Part shown: positions 44,642-53,357 of the stretch, piece by piece
How the letters are laid out: each line of letters begins with the position of its first letter
How positions within the stretch are numbered: position 1 is the first letter of the stretch
DNA from: Sphingomonas natans
Lineage (GTDB): Bacteria > Pseudomonadota > Alphaproteobacteria > Sphingomonadales > Sphingomonadaceae
Direction of reading: 5' to 3'
Assembly: GCF_030546695.1 (NCBI RefSeq)
Contig: NZ_JAUOTP010000001.1
Location: 496,001 to 560,000, forward strand
DNA length: 64,000 nucleotides
Made by a program: the position numbers and the translations under genes
Notes under the pieces: generated by a model
Told to the model about the DNA's origin: nothing
What the model saw: the letters and a program-made list of their open reading frames with translations, nothing else
Databases searched by the model: none

Positions 44642-45010
44642 TCAGGCGACGCCGACGATCTGCAGCTTGCTCTCGATCGTATCGCGATCGAACGGCTTCA
44701 TCACATATTCGTCGGCGCCCGCTTCGATCGCGGCGCGGATATGCGCGCTGCCATTCTCGGTCGTGCAGAACACGACCTTGGGGCGGCGGGGCAATTCGGC
44801 TTCGCCCAGCGCGCGCAGGAATTCGATGCCGCTCATCACCGGCATGTTCCAGTCCAGCAGGATCACGTCGGGCGGGACCATGGTGGTGCAGTGGGTCAGC
44901 GCCTCCTGCCCGTCGCCGGCTTCCGCGACCGTGAAGTCGAGCGCCTCCAAGATATGGCGGGCAACCTTCCGGATCACCTTCGAATCGTCGACAACCAGGC
45001 AGGTCTTCAT
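44642..45010 (-). CDS. cheY: Chemotaxis response regulator CheY
   Basis: A 122-residue single-domain receiver that relays phosphate from CheA to the flagellar motor. The acidic pocket is in CLVVDDSKVIRKVAR, the phosphorylated Asp in VILLDWNMPVMSG, and the Lys in YVMKPFDRDTIE. The start MKTCLVVDD at 45010 matches the usual alphaproteobacterial CheY N-terminus. An in-frame ATG at 45022 would add four residues but has an AGG directly abutting it. It lies between cheW and cheB in a typical alphaproteobacterial order. Confidence 0.93.
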   Translation of the reverse strand: MKTCLVVDDSKVIRKVARHILEALDFTVAEAGDGQEALTHCTTMVPPDVILLDWNMPVMSGIEFLRALGEAELPRRPKVVFCTTENGSAHIRAAIEAGADEYVMKPFDRDTIESKLQIVGVA

Positions 45011-45088
45011 GATTTCGTCCATCCTGTTGGGCGGAATAGTTCGGACGCCGTCTTAGGCATCGGGGTGTAAGGATCGGGTTAAGACCGG

Positions 45089-45526
45089 TCAGGCGGCGGC
45101 CGCCTGTTCCTCGCCCCCGAGGATCAGTTGGGCCGGATCGATCAGCAGGATATCGCCCCGCTCCGTTCCCAGCCGCCCGATCGCGACGCGCGCCCAGCCC
45201 GGCTCGAGCTTGGCGACCAATGGCGACGGTGCGCCGGCGCTCGCGACATCCTCGACCGCTTCGACTAGCAGCGCATAGCTGTGCCCGTCGATGAGGATGA
45301 CGACGGCTTCGGGCATGACCGCGCCCTCGATCTTGCCCAGACCGAGCGCCGCGCGCGAATCGATCACGGTCAGCACGCGGCTGCGCAGCGCGAACAGCCC
45401 GGCGATGTGCGGTGCCACCCGGGGCACGCGAGTGATATTGTCGATCTCGACGACCGAACCCACTTCGTTGGCGTCGATCGCGACAAGCTCGCCGGCGATC
45501 CGGACCATCAGATACAGACGTTCCAT
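45089..45526 (-). CDS. cheW: Chemotaxis coupling protein CheW
   Basis: A 145-residue CheW-domain protein that links chemoreceptors to CheA. It begins MERLYLMVRIAGELVAIDANEVGSVVEI and carries RVAPHIAGLFALRSRVLTVIDSRAALG, the CheW hallmark of a beta-barrel adaptor. The start ATG is adjacent to the cheA stop with no gap, so the two are probably translationally linked. Its length fits the family. It is the only free-standing CheW in the window; CheA carries its own CheW-like region. Confidence 0.93.
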   Translation of the reverse strand: MERLYLMVRIAGELVAIDANEVGSVVEIDNITRVPRVAPHIAGLFALRSRVLTVIDSRAALGLGKIEGAVMPEAVVILIDGHSYALLVEAVEDVASAGAPSPLVAKLEPGWARVAIGRLGTERGDILLIDPAQLILGGEEQAAAA

Positions 45527-47860
45527 TCAGCCCCTCCCAGCCCGCGCGGCGGCGGCGACGGCATCGAGCAGGCTCGCCCGATCGTAGCGCCAGATCGAGC
45601 CGCTTTCGCCCTCGCCGGCCTCCGCGGCGGCACGCAGGCGGATGCAGGGCACCTCCAGCTCGCTGCCCCCGACGGCGCCGATGACGACATCGATGCGCTC
45701 CGTGGCGGCGACATCTCCGAACAGCACGCGGTAGCCTGCGGCGACCAGCACCGGTTCCAGGAACTGGCGCGCCCACGGATCGCGTTCGTCGGCGATCAGG
45801 CAGGTCGGCGCACGTTCGGATCGCGGCGCGATGCGGCTGGCGAACAGCCAATGGGCATCGAGCAATTCGACCTGGTCGCCATCGAGCAGCGTGATCCCCG
45901 CAATCGGTCCGCTCGCCGCGACCGGCGTGAATTCGGTGCCGAGATCGACGATGTCGATCACCACGTCGATCGCATAGGCGATCCGGCTCTGCCCATCCCC
46001 GAGCTGGAGCACGCGCAGCCGGCCGGCGGCGGGGAGCGGGCCGCCGGCGATGAGCGGGACGATCACGCCTTGATGCGCAAGATTAAGAAGGCCGCCCGTC
46101 TCGGCGACCTGCTCGCGCCCGACATCCTCGATCCGCTCGACCAGTCCCAGCCGCACGGCCCGCCTGATCCCGTCCAGATCGCGAAACAGCAGGGTCGGCA
46201 CGGCAACGGCACCGTCCGGCTCGGCAGCCGGCTCCTCCTGGATCTGCTCGCTGGCGGTGGCGACACCGGCTGTCGCAGCAAGACCGGCCACGTCGAACAG
46301 CAGGATCGGGCGGCTGTTGTCGGGCAGGGTCGTGCCCGCATAGATGCCGGTCGCCATGATCGCAGGCGCTGCCGGTTTCACGACAAGCTCCTCATGATCG
46401 AGGACCGCATCGACGAGCAATGCGAACGGCTCGCCCCCGCCCGAGCGGACGACGAGCAGGACCGGCCAGCGGCTCGCCACCTCGGCGCTTTCGGAGCCGA
46501 GAAACGCGCCCAGATCGATGACGGGCAGGCTTCGCCCGCGGATATGGGCGACGATCGCGCCGCCGATATGCTGGAGGTTCACGTCGCCGCGTCCGACGCG
46601 GACGATTTCCTCGATCGCGGAGCGCGGCACGGCGAAATTATGCTCGCCCGAGGCGATGATCAGCGCGGGAATGATCGTCAGCGTCAGCGGCAGGCGCAAC
46701 GTCAGGCGCACGCCATGACCGGGCCGGCTGTCCAGATCGATCATCCCGCCGATCCGCTCGATATTGGCGCGGACGACGTCCATGCCGACGCCGCGGCCGG
46801 AAATCTCGGTGACGCTGCTGGCGGTGGTCAGGCCGGGCAGGAAGATCAAAGCGAGCTTGCGCTGCAGCGTCATGCCCGCGACCTGCTCGGCGGTGACGAG
46901 CCCGGCGGCGAGCGCCTTGGCGACGAGCCGGTCGGCATCGATGCCGCGGCCATCGTCGATCGCATCGATCAGGATCTGGTTGCCCGCCTGGCGCGCGGAG
47001 ACGCGCAGCCGGCCCGACGCGGACTTGCCGGCGGCGATGCGCTCCTCGGGCAGTTCGATCCCGTGATCGATCGCATTGCGCACGATATGCGTCAGCGGAT
47101 CACGGATCATCTCGATCATCTCGCGATCCAGCTCGACGTCGCCCCCGTCGATATCCAGCTGGACCGTGCGGCCGAGCTGCGAGCACAGGTCGCGGACCAT
47201 GCGCGGCAGGACCGAGAAGAGGCCGTCGATCCGCGCCATGCGCGTGCGGGTCACCGCATCGCGCACCTCGGCGACGCATTGCGACAAGCGCTCGAACGCG
47301 ACATCGGCCGCCGTGTCCGTGCCCGATGAGCGTAAAGCGCGCGACAATTCGTTGCGCGCCAGCACCATGTCCGAGACGCCGGCCATCATCCGATCGAGCA
47401 GATCGACCGGCAGGCGGATACTGCGCGATACGACGCGCGGCGCGTTGGTCGGCGCGGCCTGGGCGGGGCCGGCGACGGCTTCGGCCTCGCCCGGCTGGAG
47501 CGCCGCGATCAGCAGGCTGTCGATGCCGTCGGGCAGCGATTCGCCGCTCTCCATCGCGTCGGTCAGCTCGCCGATGCGATCGATGATGGCGAGCACGGCG
47601 CTGACGAGCGCCGCATCCGGTGTCCGGGCGCCGTCGCGGACTTCGGCGAGCACGTCTTCAGCCGAATGGCTCAGCCGCTGGAGGCGCGGCAGATCGAGGA
47701 AGCCGCAGCTCCCTTTTACGGTGTGGACGAAGCGGAAGATCGCATCGAGCCGCGTCCGGTCGCCCGGATCGGCTTCCCACGCGACCAGTTCGCCCGCGAT
47801 CGCATCGAGGGTTTCCCGTGTCTCGGCAATGAAATCGGTAAGGAGATCGTCCATCGGCAA
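45527..47860 (-). CDS. cheA: Chemotaxis histidine kinase CheA
   Basis: A 777-residue CheA. The P1 phosphotransfer domain has the phosphorylated His46 in FRFVHTVKGSCGF. The linker from about residue 110 to 150 is short and a CheY-binding P2 domain is not evident. P3 dimerisation and the P4 ATPase follow, with N box HIVRNAIDHGIELP, G1 DDGRGID, and G2 GRGVGMDVV. The C-terminus holds two CheW-like P5 segments (VPRSAIEEIVRVG and a second around DLDGIRRAVRLGLVERIEDV), making it longer than the E. coli protein. It is second in the operon after chpT. Confidence 0.95.
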   Translation of the reverse strand: MPMDDLLTDFIAETRETLDAIAGELVAWEADPGDRTRLDAIFRFVHTVKGSCGFLDLPRLQRLSHSAEDVLAEVRDGARTPDAALVSAVLAIIDRIGELTDAMESGESLPDGIDSLLIAALQPGEAEAVAGPAQAAPTNAPRVVSRSIRLPVDLLDRMMAGVSDMVLARNELSRALRSSGTDTAADVAFERLSQCVAEVRDAVTRTRMARIDGLFSVLPRMVRDLCSQLGRTVQLDIDGGDVELDREMIEMIRDPLTHIVRNAIDHGIELPEERIAAGKSASGRLRVSARQAGNQILIDAIDDGRGIDADRLVAKALAAGLVTAEQVAGMTLQRKLALIFLPGLTTASSVTEISGRGVGMDVVRANIERIGGMIDLDSRPGHGVRLTLRLPLTLTIIPALIIASGEHNFAVPRSAIEEIVRVGRGDVNLQHIGGAIVAHIRGRSLPVIDLGAFLGSESAEVASRWPVLLVVRSGGGEPFALLVDAVLDHEELVVKPAAPAIMATGIYAGTTLPDNSRPILLFDVAGLAATAGVATASEQIQEEPAAEPDGAVAVPTLLFRDLDGIRRAVRLGLVERIEDVGREQVAETGGLLNLAHQGVIVPLIAGGPLPAAGRLRVLQLGDGQSRIAYAIDVVIDIVDLGTEFTPVAASGPIAGITLLDGDQVELLDAHWLFASRIAPRSERAPTCLIADERDPWARQFLEPVLVAAGYRVLFGDVAATERIDVVIGAVGGSELEVPCIRLRAAAEAGEGESGSIWRYDRASLLDAVAAAARAGRG

Positions 47861-47917
47861 GCCCAGCGCACGCCTCGATGCGCGGGCTGCTCATCGCAGG
47901 AGATGGTAAAAAGAGGC

Positions 47918-48565
47918 TTAAGCAGGCGCCATGACGGCCGGGGCGGTGACGCCGAACAGGAGAATGCCGTCTTCCTCCGAAAAACGCAGCGAACGCCCTT
48001 CGCGCCGCGCGAGTTCGCGGATCAGCAATGCGCCGGCCGTACGCGACGACATCGCATCGCCGACATCCTCCCCTTCCAGCAGTGCGCGGATCTCCGCATC
48101 GATCACGAGCCGCGGCCCCTCGGCGCGGATGACGACCTCGTCCGCCTCGACGCCGACATCGAGCCGCCCGCCGCGCACGAGCGCATCGAGCGCGATCAGA
48201 GCGAGATTGAGCAGGATGCGCGTCGCGCCGCGCGACAGGTTCGACTGATCGACGAGCCAGCCGAAATGGACGCGCTTGTTGCCGCGGACGATGCCCTCCA
48301 GCGCGGCCTTCGCCTCGCGCGCATCGATATCGTCGCCATATCCGCCCGCCGCGCCGAAGGCCAAGCGGAAGAATTTGAGCTTGTCCGCGGACGCGCGTGC
48401 GCTGTCGGCGAGCAACTCCATGCACTGAGCGCGCATCTCGGGATCCTGCTCGTCCTGGAGCAACTCGAGCCCGTTGTTGAGCGCCCCGACAGGGCTCAGC
48501 AGATCGTGGCACAGGCGCGAGCAGAGCAGGCTCGCAAATTCGACCGATACATCCTGCATGGACAT
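47918..48565 (-). CDS. chpT: Histidine phosphotransferase ChpT
   Basis: A 215-residue ChpT-type phosphotransferase, which in Caulobacter carries phosphate from CckA to CtrA and CpdR. The signature SRLCHDLLSPVGALNNGLELL holds the phosphorylated His20, followed by a degenerate HATPase-like domain (GATRILLNLALIALDALVRGG). It lies 57 bases upstream of cheA on the same strand. This physical link between the cell-cycle/motility phosphorelay and chemotaxis genes is notable, since in this order CtrA-controlled motility and CheA signalling may be co-expressed. Confidence 0.9.
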   Translation of the reverse strand: MSMQDVSVEFASLLCSRLCHDLLSPVGALNNGLELLQDEQDPEMRAQCMELLADSARASADKLKFFRLAFGAAGGYGDDIDAREAKAALEGIVRGNKRVHFGWLVDQSNLSRGATRILLNLALIALDALVRGGRLDVGVEADEVVIRAEGPRLVIDAEIRALLEGEDVGDAMSSRTAGALLIRELARREGRSLRFSEEDGILLFGVTAPAVMAPA

Positions 48566-48635
48566 TCCAATCCCCGGTTGCCGAGCGGCAAAACGCGGCT
48601 TCTGACGGTTGTCGCGGCGGAGCGCAACCTTGGCC

Positions 48636-49019
48636 CTACGCGATCGACAGCGGAAGCGGCGCGAAGCCGTGCGGCCCGGCCTGCCACAGACCCGCCTCGC
48701 CTCGCGCGAGGATCAGCCAGAGCCGACCCGGCTCCGCGGCGACCATGTCGCGCGACGAGGGCAAGAGCGAGCCCGAGGGGTGCGAGTGATAATGGCCGAC
48801 GAGGCGCGCCCCCCCTGCCCGCTCGGCGCGATGCGCGGCGATGAGCGCGGCTGGATCGATCTCGAACATGTCCTCGGGGCGGACGGCGACATTGGCGGTC
48901 GGCACGACGGCGTCGATCCGATCCTCCGTGCCGAAGAGCAGACCGCATATCTCGCGCGACGGCGATGCCGCGGCGAGCGCGATCAGGCGATCGAGGCACT
49001 GGCGGCTGATGAAGGTCAC
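48636..49019 (-). CDS. M67 (JAMM) family metallopeptidase
   Basis: A 127-residue JAB/MPN+ protein. The zinc motif is complete: the upstream Glu in SREICGLLFG and HYHSHPSGSLLPSSRD, which fits HxH-x7-S-x2-D exactly. Small bacterial members of this family are predicted isopeptidases or sulfur-carrier processing enzymes; the substrate here is unknown. I chose the GTG at 49019 (VTFISRQCLDRLIALAAASP); the much longer open frame upstream is antisense to rluD and is rejected. It lies 70 bases upstream of chpT on the same strand. Confidence 0.87.
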   Translation of the reverse strand: MTFISRQCLDRLIALAAASPSREICGLLFGTEDRIDAVVPTANVAVRPEDMFEIDPAALIAAHRAERAGGARLVGHYHSHPSGSLLPSSRDMVAAEPGRLWLILARGEAGLWQAGPHGFAPLPLSIA

Positions 49020-49166
49020 CGCGCGACCTGCTAATCGCGATCGGGAAACGTGTCGAGCCGGCCGTCCCGGCGTGAAATTCGCAAGGCGATCCAGGACGAA
49101 GGCAGTCGCCAGTCGCCCCGCCGCCGATCTTGAAAATCGCCCCCTCCCTCCCATATCCGAGACCGG

Positions 49167-50117
49167 ATGGATGCGGGGGTATCGACCAAATTTGCGAGCG
49201 TGCCGGATGAGGCCGCTGGCTGGCGTCTGGACCGGACGCTGGCGGTGCTTATCCCGACGCTGTCGCGTGAGCGGCTGAAGGCGCTGATTTCGTCGGGCAG
49301 CGTGACGCGCGACGAGACGCTTGTCCGCGATCCGGCGATCAAGGTGAAGGCGGGCGACGCCTATGTGGTCACCGTCCCCGATCCCGCGCCGACGCACAAC
49401 GCGGCGCAGGACATCCCGCTCGTCATCGCCTTCGAGGACGAGCATCTGATCGTCGTTGACAAGCCTGCCGGGCTGGTCGTTCACCCGGCCTGCGGCAATC
49501 TGGACGGGACATTGGTGAATGCTTTGCTCCACCATTGCCGGGGCTCGCTCTCGGGCATCGGCGGGGTCGAGCGGCCGGGCATCGTCCACCGGATCGACAA
49601 GGATACGTCGGGGCTGATCGTCGCCGCCAAGACCGATCGCGCGCATGCGGGGCTCGCCAAGCAATTCGCCGACCACTCGATCGACCGGCGCTACAAGGCG
49701 ATCGTCTCGGGCCGGCCGCGCCCGGCCAAGGGGAAGGTCGATGCGCCGCTCGGGCGCAGCCCCCATGATCGCAAGAAGATGGCGATCGTCCGCGACGGCA
49801 AGCGCGCGGTCACGCATTACGACACGATCGAGACGCTCGACGGGGCGAGCCTCGTCGAGTGTCGGCTGGAGACGGGCCGGACGCACCAGGTGCGCGTCCA
49901 CATGGCATCGATCGGCCATTCGCTGCTCGGCGACCAATTCTATGGCCAGCCGAGCCGGGAACAGCGCAAGCTGCTGGCGAGTTTGGGTTTCGAGAGGCAG
50001 GCGTTGCATGCGGCACGCCTCGGCTTCATCCATCCCGTGACAAGCGAAACTATGGCGTTCGAAAGTAGTATTCCCGCAGACATGCAGGATCTATTCAGAC
50101 GTCTTCTGCTAGGGTGA
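49167..50117 (+). CDS. rluD: 23S rRNA pseudouridine synthase, RluD family
   Basis: A 316-residue RluA/RluD-family pseudouridine synthase. An N-terminal S4-like domain (RLDRTLAVLIPTLSRERLKALISSGSV) precedes the catalytic domain with the active-site Asp in VHRIDKDTSGLIV, then RRYKAIVSGRP and GRTHQVRVHMASIGHSLLGD. RluD itself modifies helix 69 of 23S rRNA. The substrate assignment within the family is by similarity of domain layout only. It is divergent from the JAMM peptidase gene and is followed after 64 bases by rpoH. Confidence 0.93.
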   Translation: MDAGVSTKFASVPDEAAGWRLDRTLAVLIPTLSRERLKALISSGSVTRDETLVRDPAIKVKAGDAYVVTVPDPAPTHNAAQDIPLVIAFEDEHLIVVDKPAGLVVHPACGNLDGTLVNALLHHCRGSLSGIGGVERPGIVHRIDKDTSGLIVAAKTDRAHAGLAKQFADHSIDRRYKAIVSGRPRPAKGKVDAPLGRSPHDRKKMAIVRDGKRAVTHYDTIETLDGASLVECRLETGRTHQVRVHMASIGHSLLGDQFYGQPSREQRKLLASLGFERQALHAARLGFIHPVTSETMAFESSIPADMQDLFRRLLLG

Positions 50118-50181
50118 TCAACAGACGGGGGAGGCCTGGCAGGCCGCCTCCGGGGCGCACTGCCCAGGGAGATCTACGAAC

Positions 50182-51090
50182 ATGGCCATCAAGTCCTCCA
50201 CCCCCGCGACCATCCCGGCGCTCGGCGGCGAGGCGGGTCTCAATCGCTATCTATCCGAGATCCGGAAGTTTCCGCTCCTCCAGCCGGAGGAGGAGTATAT
50301 GCTCGCCAAGCGCTTCCAGGAGCATGGCGACACCGAGGCGGCGGCGAAGCTCGTTACCAGCCACCTGCGACTCGTGGCGAAGATCGCCATGGGCTATCGC
50401 GGCTACGGTCTGCCCACCGCCGAGCTGATCAGCGAAGGCAATATCGGCCTGATGCAGGGCGTGAAGAAGTTCGAGCCCGATCGCGGCTTCCGCCTCGCCA
50501 CCTATGCGATGTGGTGGATCCGCGCCTCGATCCAGGAATATATCCTGCGTTCGTGGAGCCTCGTGAAGATGGGCACGACCGCGGCGCAGAAGAAGCTCTT
50601 TTTCAACCTCCGCCGGATGAAGAGCCAGCTCGACGCGTTCGAGGAAGGCGATCTCAACGCCGTCCACGTCGCCAAGATCGCGACCGACCTCGGCGTGACC
50701 GAGGACGAGGTCCACTCGATGAATCGCCGGATGGCGATGGGCGGCGACACGTCGCTCAACGTGCCGATGCGCGAGGATGGCGAGGGCCAGTGGCAGGATT
50801 GGCTGGTCGACACCGATCCGCTGCAGGACGAGCGCCTGGCCGACAGCCAGGAGAAGGACGTCCGCCACGACATGCTGACCGAGGCGATGGATAGCCTCAA
50901 CGATCGCGAGAAGCATATCCTCGCCGAGCGCCGGCTGGCCGACGATCCCAAGACGCTGGAAGAGCTCAGCCAGGTCTATGGCGTGAGCCGCGAGCGCGTC
51001 CGCCAGATCGAGGTGCGCGCGTTCGACAAGCTCCAGAAGGCGATGATGCGGATCGCCGGCGAGAAGCGATTGCTGCCCGCGATGGCATGA
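50182..51090 (+). CDS. rpoH: RNA polymerase heat-shock sigma factor RpoH (sigma-32)
   Basis: A 302-residue group 3 sigma factor. Region 2 has DLRLVAKIAM-like and GLMQGVKKFEPDRGFRLATYAMWWIRASIQEYILRSWSL. The RpoH box, QKKLFFNLRRMK, is diagnostic. Region 4 ends TLEELSQVYGVSRERVRQIEVRAFDKLQ. It directs transcription of chaperone and protease genes. A GGGAGAT site lies before the ATG at 50182. A strong hairpin follows the stop at 51097-51128. Confidence 0.97.
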   Translation: MAIKSSTPATIPALGGEAGLNRYLSEIRKFPLLQPEEEYMLAKRFQEHGDTEAAAKLVTSHLRLVAKIAMGYRGYGLPTAELISEGNIGLMQGVKKFEPDRGFRLATYAMWWIRASIQEYILRSWSLVKMGTTAAQKKLFFNLRRMKSQLDAFEEGDLNAVHVAKIATDLGVTEDEVHSMNRRMAMGGDTSLNVPMREDGEGQWQDWLVDTDPLQDERLADSQEKDVRHDMLTEAMDSLNDREKHILAERRLADDPKTLEELSQVYGVSRERVRQIEVRAFDKLQKAMMRIAGEKRLLPAMA

Positions 51091-51096
51091 TGATGC

Positions 51097-51128
51097 GCCG
51101 TCACTCCCGCTCCGGCGGGGGTGACGGC
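51097..51128 (+). terminator. Hairpin terminator after rpoH
   Basis: GCCGTCACTCCCGC pairs with GGCGGGGGTGACGGC across a short TCC-type loop, starting 7 bases after the rpoH stop. No T-tract follows, so it may act with Rho or as a 3' stabiliser rather than as a classical intrinsic terminator. Confidence 0.5.
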
Positions 51129-51189
51129 GGCTGCCAGCGTGACGCCAAACGCAATAGGCCCTGACGGGTCATTCGACTAAAGTATAGGG

Positions 51190-51201
51190 TATTGCGCAAT
51201 A
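51190..51201. promoter_or_regulatory. Perfect 12-base palindrome upstream of the STAS-like gene
   Basis: TATTGCGCAATA is a perfect palindrome in an AT-rich stretch 64 bases before the next gene's ATG, next to a TATAGGGTATT sequence that could contribute a -10 element. It could be an operator, but no regulator is assigned. Confidence 0.3.
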
Positions 51202-51264
51202 TAGTCGGCGGTGGCTTCCTCGCCATTTGAGCGATCGTTAACTGCGCCCGCCTAGCGCATCGTC

Positions 51265-51669
51265 ATGCTCAGCAATCCTGTTCCAGTTGTACTGCCGCCG
51301 ACTTACGCGATTCACGAAGAAGAGCATGAACGCGTCGTGCGGATGGTCGTCGCAGGTTTCTTCGATCGCGAGACCTTGCTCCGCCATTTCGCCGACAATG
51401 CGGAGTTCGTCACCCGGCGCAGGGCGGCGGGCCGGCCGATCCGGGTGCTGATCGACGCGCTCAAGCTCCAGCCGCATACGGTGGAAAACCAGGCGATCGT
51501 CATGCAGTCGTTCGAGCAGATCTATCGCCCGGACGACCGGGTCGCGATCACCGTCGAATCCAGTCTCGTGAAGATGCAGATGCGGCGCACGCATAGCTTT
51601 GGCGAGATCATTGGCTTCTTCGTCTCCGAGACCGCCGCGATGACATGGCTGCTGGCGCATGACGGATAG
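51265..51669 (+). CDS. Hypothetical STAS/SpoIIAA-like protein
   Basis: A 134-residue soluble protein without signal or membrane segment. Alternating strands and helices (RVVRMVVAGFF, RPIRVLIDALKLQPH, DRVAITVES, TAAMTWL) resemble the SpoIIAA-like STAS fold found in many alphaproteobacteria, but no decisive motif is present. It is preceded by an AT-rich region with the palindrome described at 51190. It stands alone between rpoH and a small XRE/DUF2975 pair encoded on the opposite strand. Function unknown. Confidence 0.72.
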   Translation: MLSNPVPVVLPPTYAIHEEEHERVVRMVVAGFFDRETLLRHFADNAEFVTRRRAAGRPIRVLIDALKLQPHTVENQAIVMQSFEQIYRPDDRVAITVESSLVKMQMRRTHSFGEIIGFFVSETAAMTWLLAHDG

Positions 51670-51756
51670 GGTCCATTTTTCATAAGGGGGCGGCTGCCGT
51701 AGCTCGCCCTTGTCCAGCGTGCGGCAGCTGACGCACGAGCGCCGCCCCTCCCCGTC

Positions 51757-51987
51757 TCACTCCTCGATCGTCAGGTCCTCGTCCGATGGGACATAGCCGA
51801 GTATGTCGCCCGGCGTGCAATCGAGATAGCGGCAGATCGCCGCGATCGTCGCGAAGCGGACGCCCTTCACCTTGCCGGACTTGAGCAGCGACAGGTTCGA
51901 TTCGGTGATCCCGATCGCCTTGGCCAGTTCGTTCGAGCGTATCTTGCGCTGCGCCAACACCACATCGAGATTGACGATCACCGGCAT
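51757..51987 (-). CDS. Small XRE-family (YozG-like) DNA-binding regulator
   Basis: A 76-residue Cro/C1-type helix-turn-helix protein: VVLAQRKIRSNELAKAIGITESNLSLLKSGKVKGVRFATIAAICRYLDCTPGDILGYVP. Length and layout match the YozG group, typically encoded with a DUF2975 membrane protein as it is here. I chose the ATG at 51987 because it overlaps the DUF2975 stop (TGATG) and the upstream residues look random. It probably represses or controls its own operon. Confidence 0.9.
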   Translation of the reverse strand: MPVIVNLDVVLAQRKIRSNELAKAIGITESNLSLLKSGKVKGVRFATIAAICRYLDCTPGDILGYVPSDEDLTIEE

Positions 51988-52613
51988 CAGACGAAGCTGG
52001 CCACGTCGCGCTCGGCCCGGCCGCCGGCATCGATCGCCCAGGCGACCGCGACCGCCGCGAGCGCGAGCAGCAGATCGCAGGCGAGCCGCAGGAAATCGAC
52101 CTCCAGATACCACATCGCCCCCGATGGCGTGCCCGGAAACAGGATCATCGCGCTCAGGCTGTCGGTGACCGGCGGCGCGATCGCCGCGACCAACGCCGCC
52201 AGCGCGGCACGGCGCAGCCAGGGCAGAGCTTGCGCCAGATCGTCACCGACGCGCGCCGCCAGCCGCCGCAGCGCGAGGCCGACCGCCAGCATGAGCGCCG
52301 CGAACGGCAGGCCGCGGATCAATTGCGTCGCGGCCAGCCCTGCGCGCACGATCGGCCGCGCCACATGATGCGCGAACGCCGCCTGCGCCGTTCGGGACGC
52401 GGCGAGCGCCGGGCGGGCGTCTTCGGGCGCGAGATCGATGAGCGGCGTCCGGCCGGTGCATCCCGCCGCGCCGCACCGCACGGACAAAGCGGGCCGGGCC
52501 ATCGAGACGGCCGTCCCGACCAGGCTGACCAGCCCGACCAAAAGGAACAGAGCGGCCGCGAGACGCACGATCCGCGCACGGCGCGGGGACAGCGAATATG
52601 TGTCCAACATCAT
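51987..52613 (-). CDS. DUF2975 membrane protein
   Basis: A 208-residue integral membrane protein with about four hydrophobic helices (AAALFLLVGLVSLVGTAVSM, GLPFAALMLAVGLAL, AALAALVAAIAPPV, ACDLLLALAAVAVAWAI). The pair DUF2975 plus a small YozG-like XRE regulator is a recurring two-gene module in bacteria; the function of the membrane partner is not known. The start is the first of two consecutive ATG at 52613. It is divergent from a PagL-like gene across 86 bases of AT-rich sequence. Confidence 0.8.
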   Translation of the reverse strand: MMLDTYSLSPRRARIVRLAAALFLLVGLVSLVGTAVSMARPALSVRCGAAGCTGRTPLIDLAPEDARPALAASRTAQAAFAHHVARPIVRAGLAATQLIRGLPFAALMLAVGLALRRLAARVGDDLAQALPWLRRAALAALVAAIAPPVTDSLSAMILFPGTPSGAMWYLEVDFLRLACDLLLALAAVAVAWAIDAGGRAERDVASFV

Positions 52614-52699
52614 ATTCTTTCTGTTTGACGATAATAATCCGCCTTTTTACATCAATCATCGCGGCTGGACGACAGCCATTGCGCGAAGGGGGATCGGGG

Positions 52700-53335
52700 A
52701 TGGACAGGGTGAGTGGCAGTTTCGTCATAATCGTGGCGTGCGTGCCGTTTCCGGCACGGGCTCAGAGCGAGCCCCTGCGTCCGGGCGCCGAGATCGCGAT
52801 CGGCTGGCTCGACCACGGCATTCGAAAGCCATTCCGGAGCGCGCCGCCGCCCGGCTTCATCTATGAAGGCGAGGAGGAGCGCCACACGGCCGATCTCCAG
52901 TTCGTCTATCGCAGCGCGCCGCTGACGGTAGCGCTCAAGCCGCGCCTGACCGCGCGCCTGCAGCTCAACACGGCGGGACGGACGAGCTTCGCCAGCCTCG
53001 GCGCGGAATGGCGGCAGCATCTGCTGAACGACAGGGTCTATGCGCAGACGGGCATCGGGCTGACGATCCACGACGGCTATCGCATGACGCCCGATCCCTT
53101 CGCCCCCGGCCTGTCGGATGCCGAGGCCGCGCGGCGATACCGGCTCTATTCGCGCCGGACGTCGTTCGGCTCGCGCGTCCTGTTCAACCCGAGCCTGTCG
53201 CTCGGCGTGCGGCTCGACACGCGCTGGGCGATCGAGGCGGCGTTCGAGCATTTCAGCCACGCGCAGCTGTTCGGGAAACAGAATCCCGGCATCAACACGA
53301 TCGGACTGCGGCTCGTGCATGCGCTGGGGCGGTGA
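52700..53335 (+). CDS. PagL-like lipid A 3-O-deacylase
   Basis: A 211-residue secreted protein with a signal peptide (SGSFVIIVACVPFPARAQ) and a beta-barrel-like body. The C-terminal motif FEHFSHAQLFGKQNPGIN matches the PagL active site, with His and Ser spaced as HFS. PagL removes the 3-O acyl chain of lipid A at the outer membrane. I chose the ATG at 52700, preceded by AAGGGGGA at seven bases; upstream residues in the frame are not signal-like. It could remodel sphingomonad outer-membrane lipids; activity is inferred from the motif. Confidence 0.78.
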   Translation: MDRVSGSFVIIVACVPFPARAQSEPLRPGAEIAIGWLDHGIRKPFRSAPPPGFIYEGEEERHTADLQFVYRSAPLTVALKPRLTARLQLNTAGRTSFASLGAEWRQHLLNDRVYAQTGIGLTIHDGYRMTPDPFAPGLSDAEAARRYRLYSRRTSFGSRVLFNPSLSLGVRLDTRWAIEAAFEHFSHAQLFGKQNPGINTIGLRLVHALGR

Positions 53336-53357
53336 GGCCGATCGGTCGCCGCTCTAT

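Noticed and set aside
43518-45851. A 777-codon frame spanning cheB, cheY and cheW on the minus strand
   Set aside because: Only the part from 44615 leftward is cheB; the rest is a shadow of cheY and cheW in another frame.
45281-47329. A 682-codon frame antisense to cheA
   Set aside because: CheA has all kinase motifs on the opposite strand; the antisense translation is low-complexity Asp/Arg/His.
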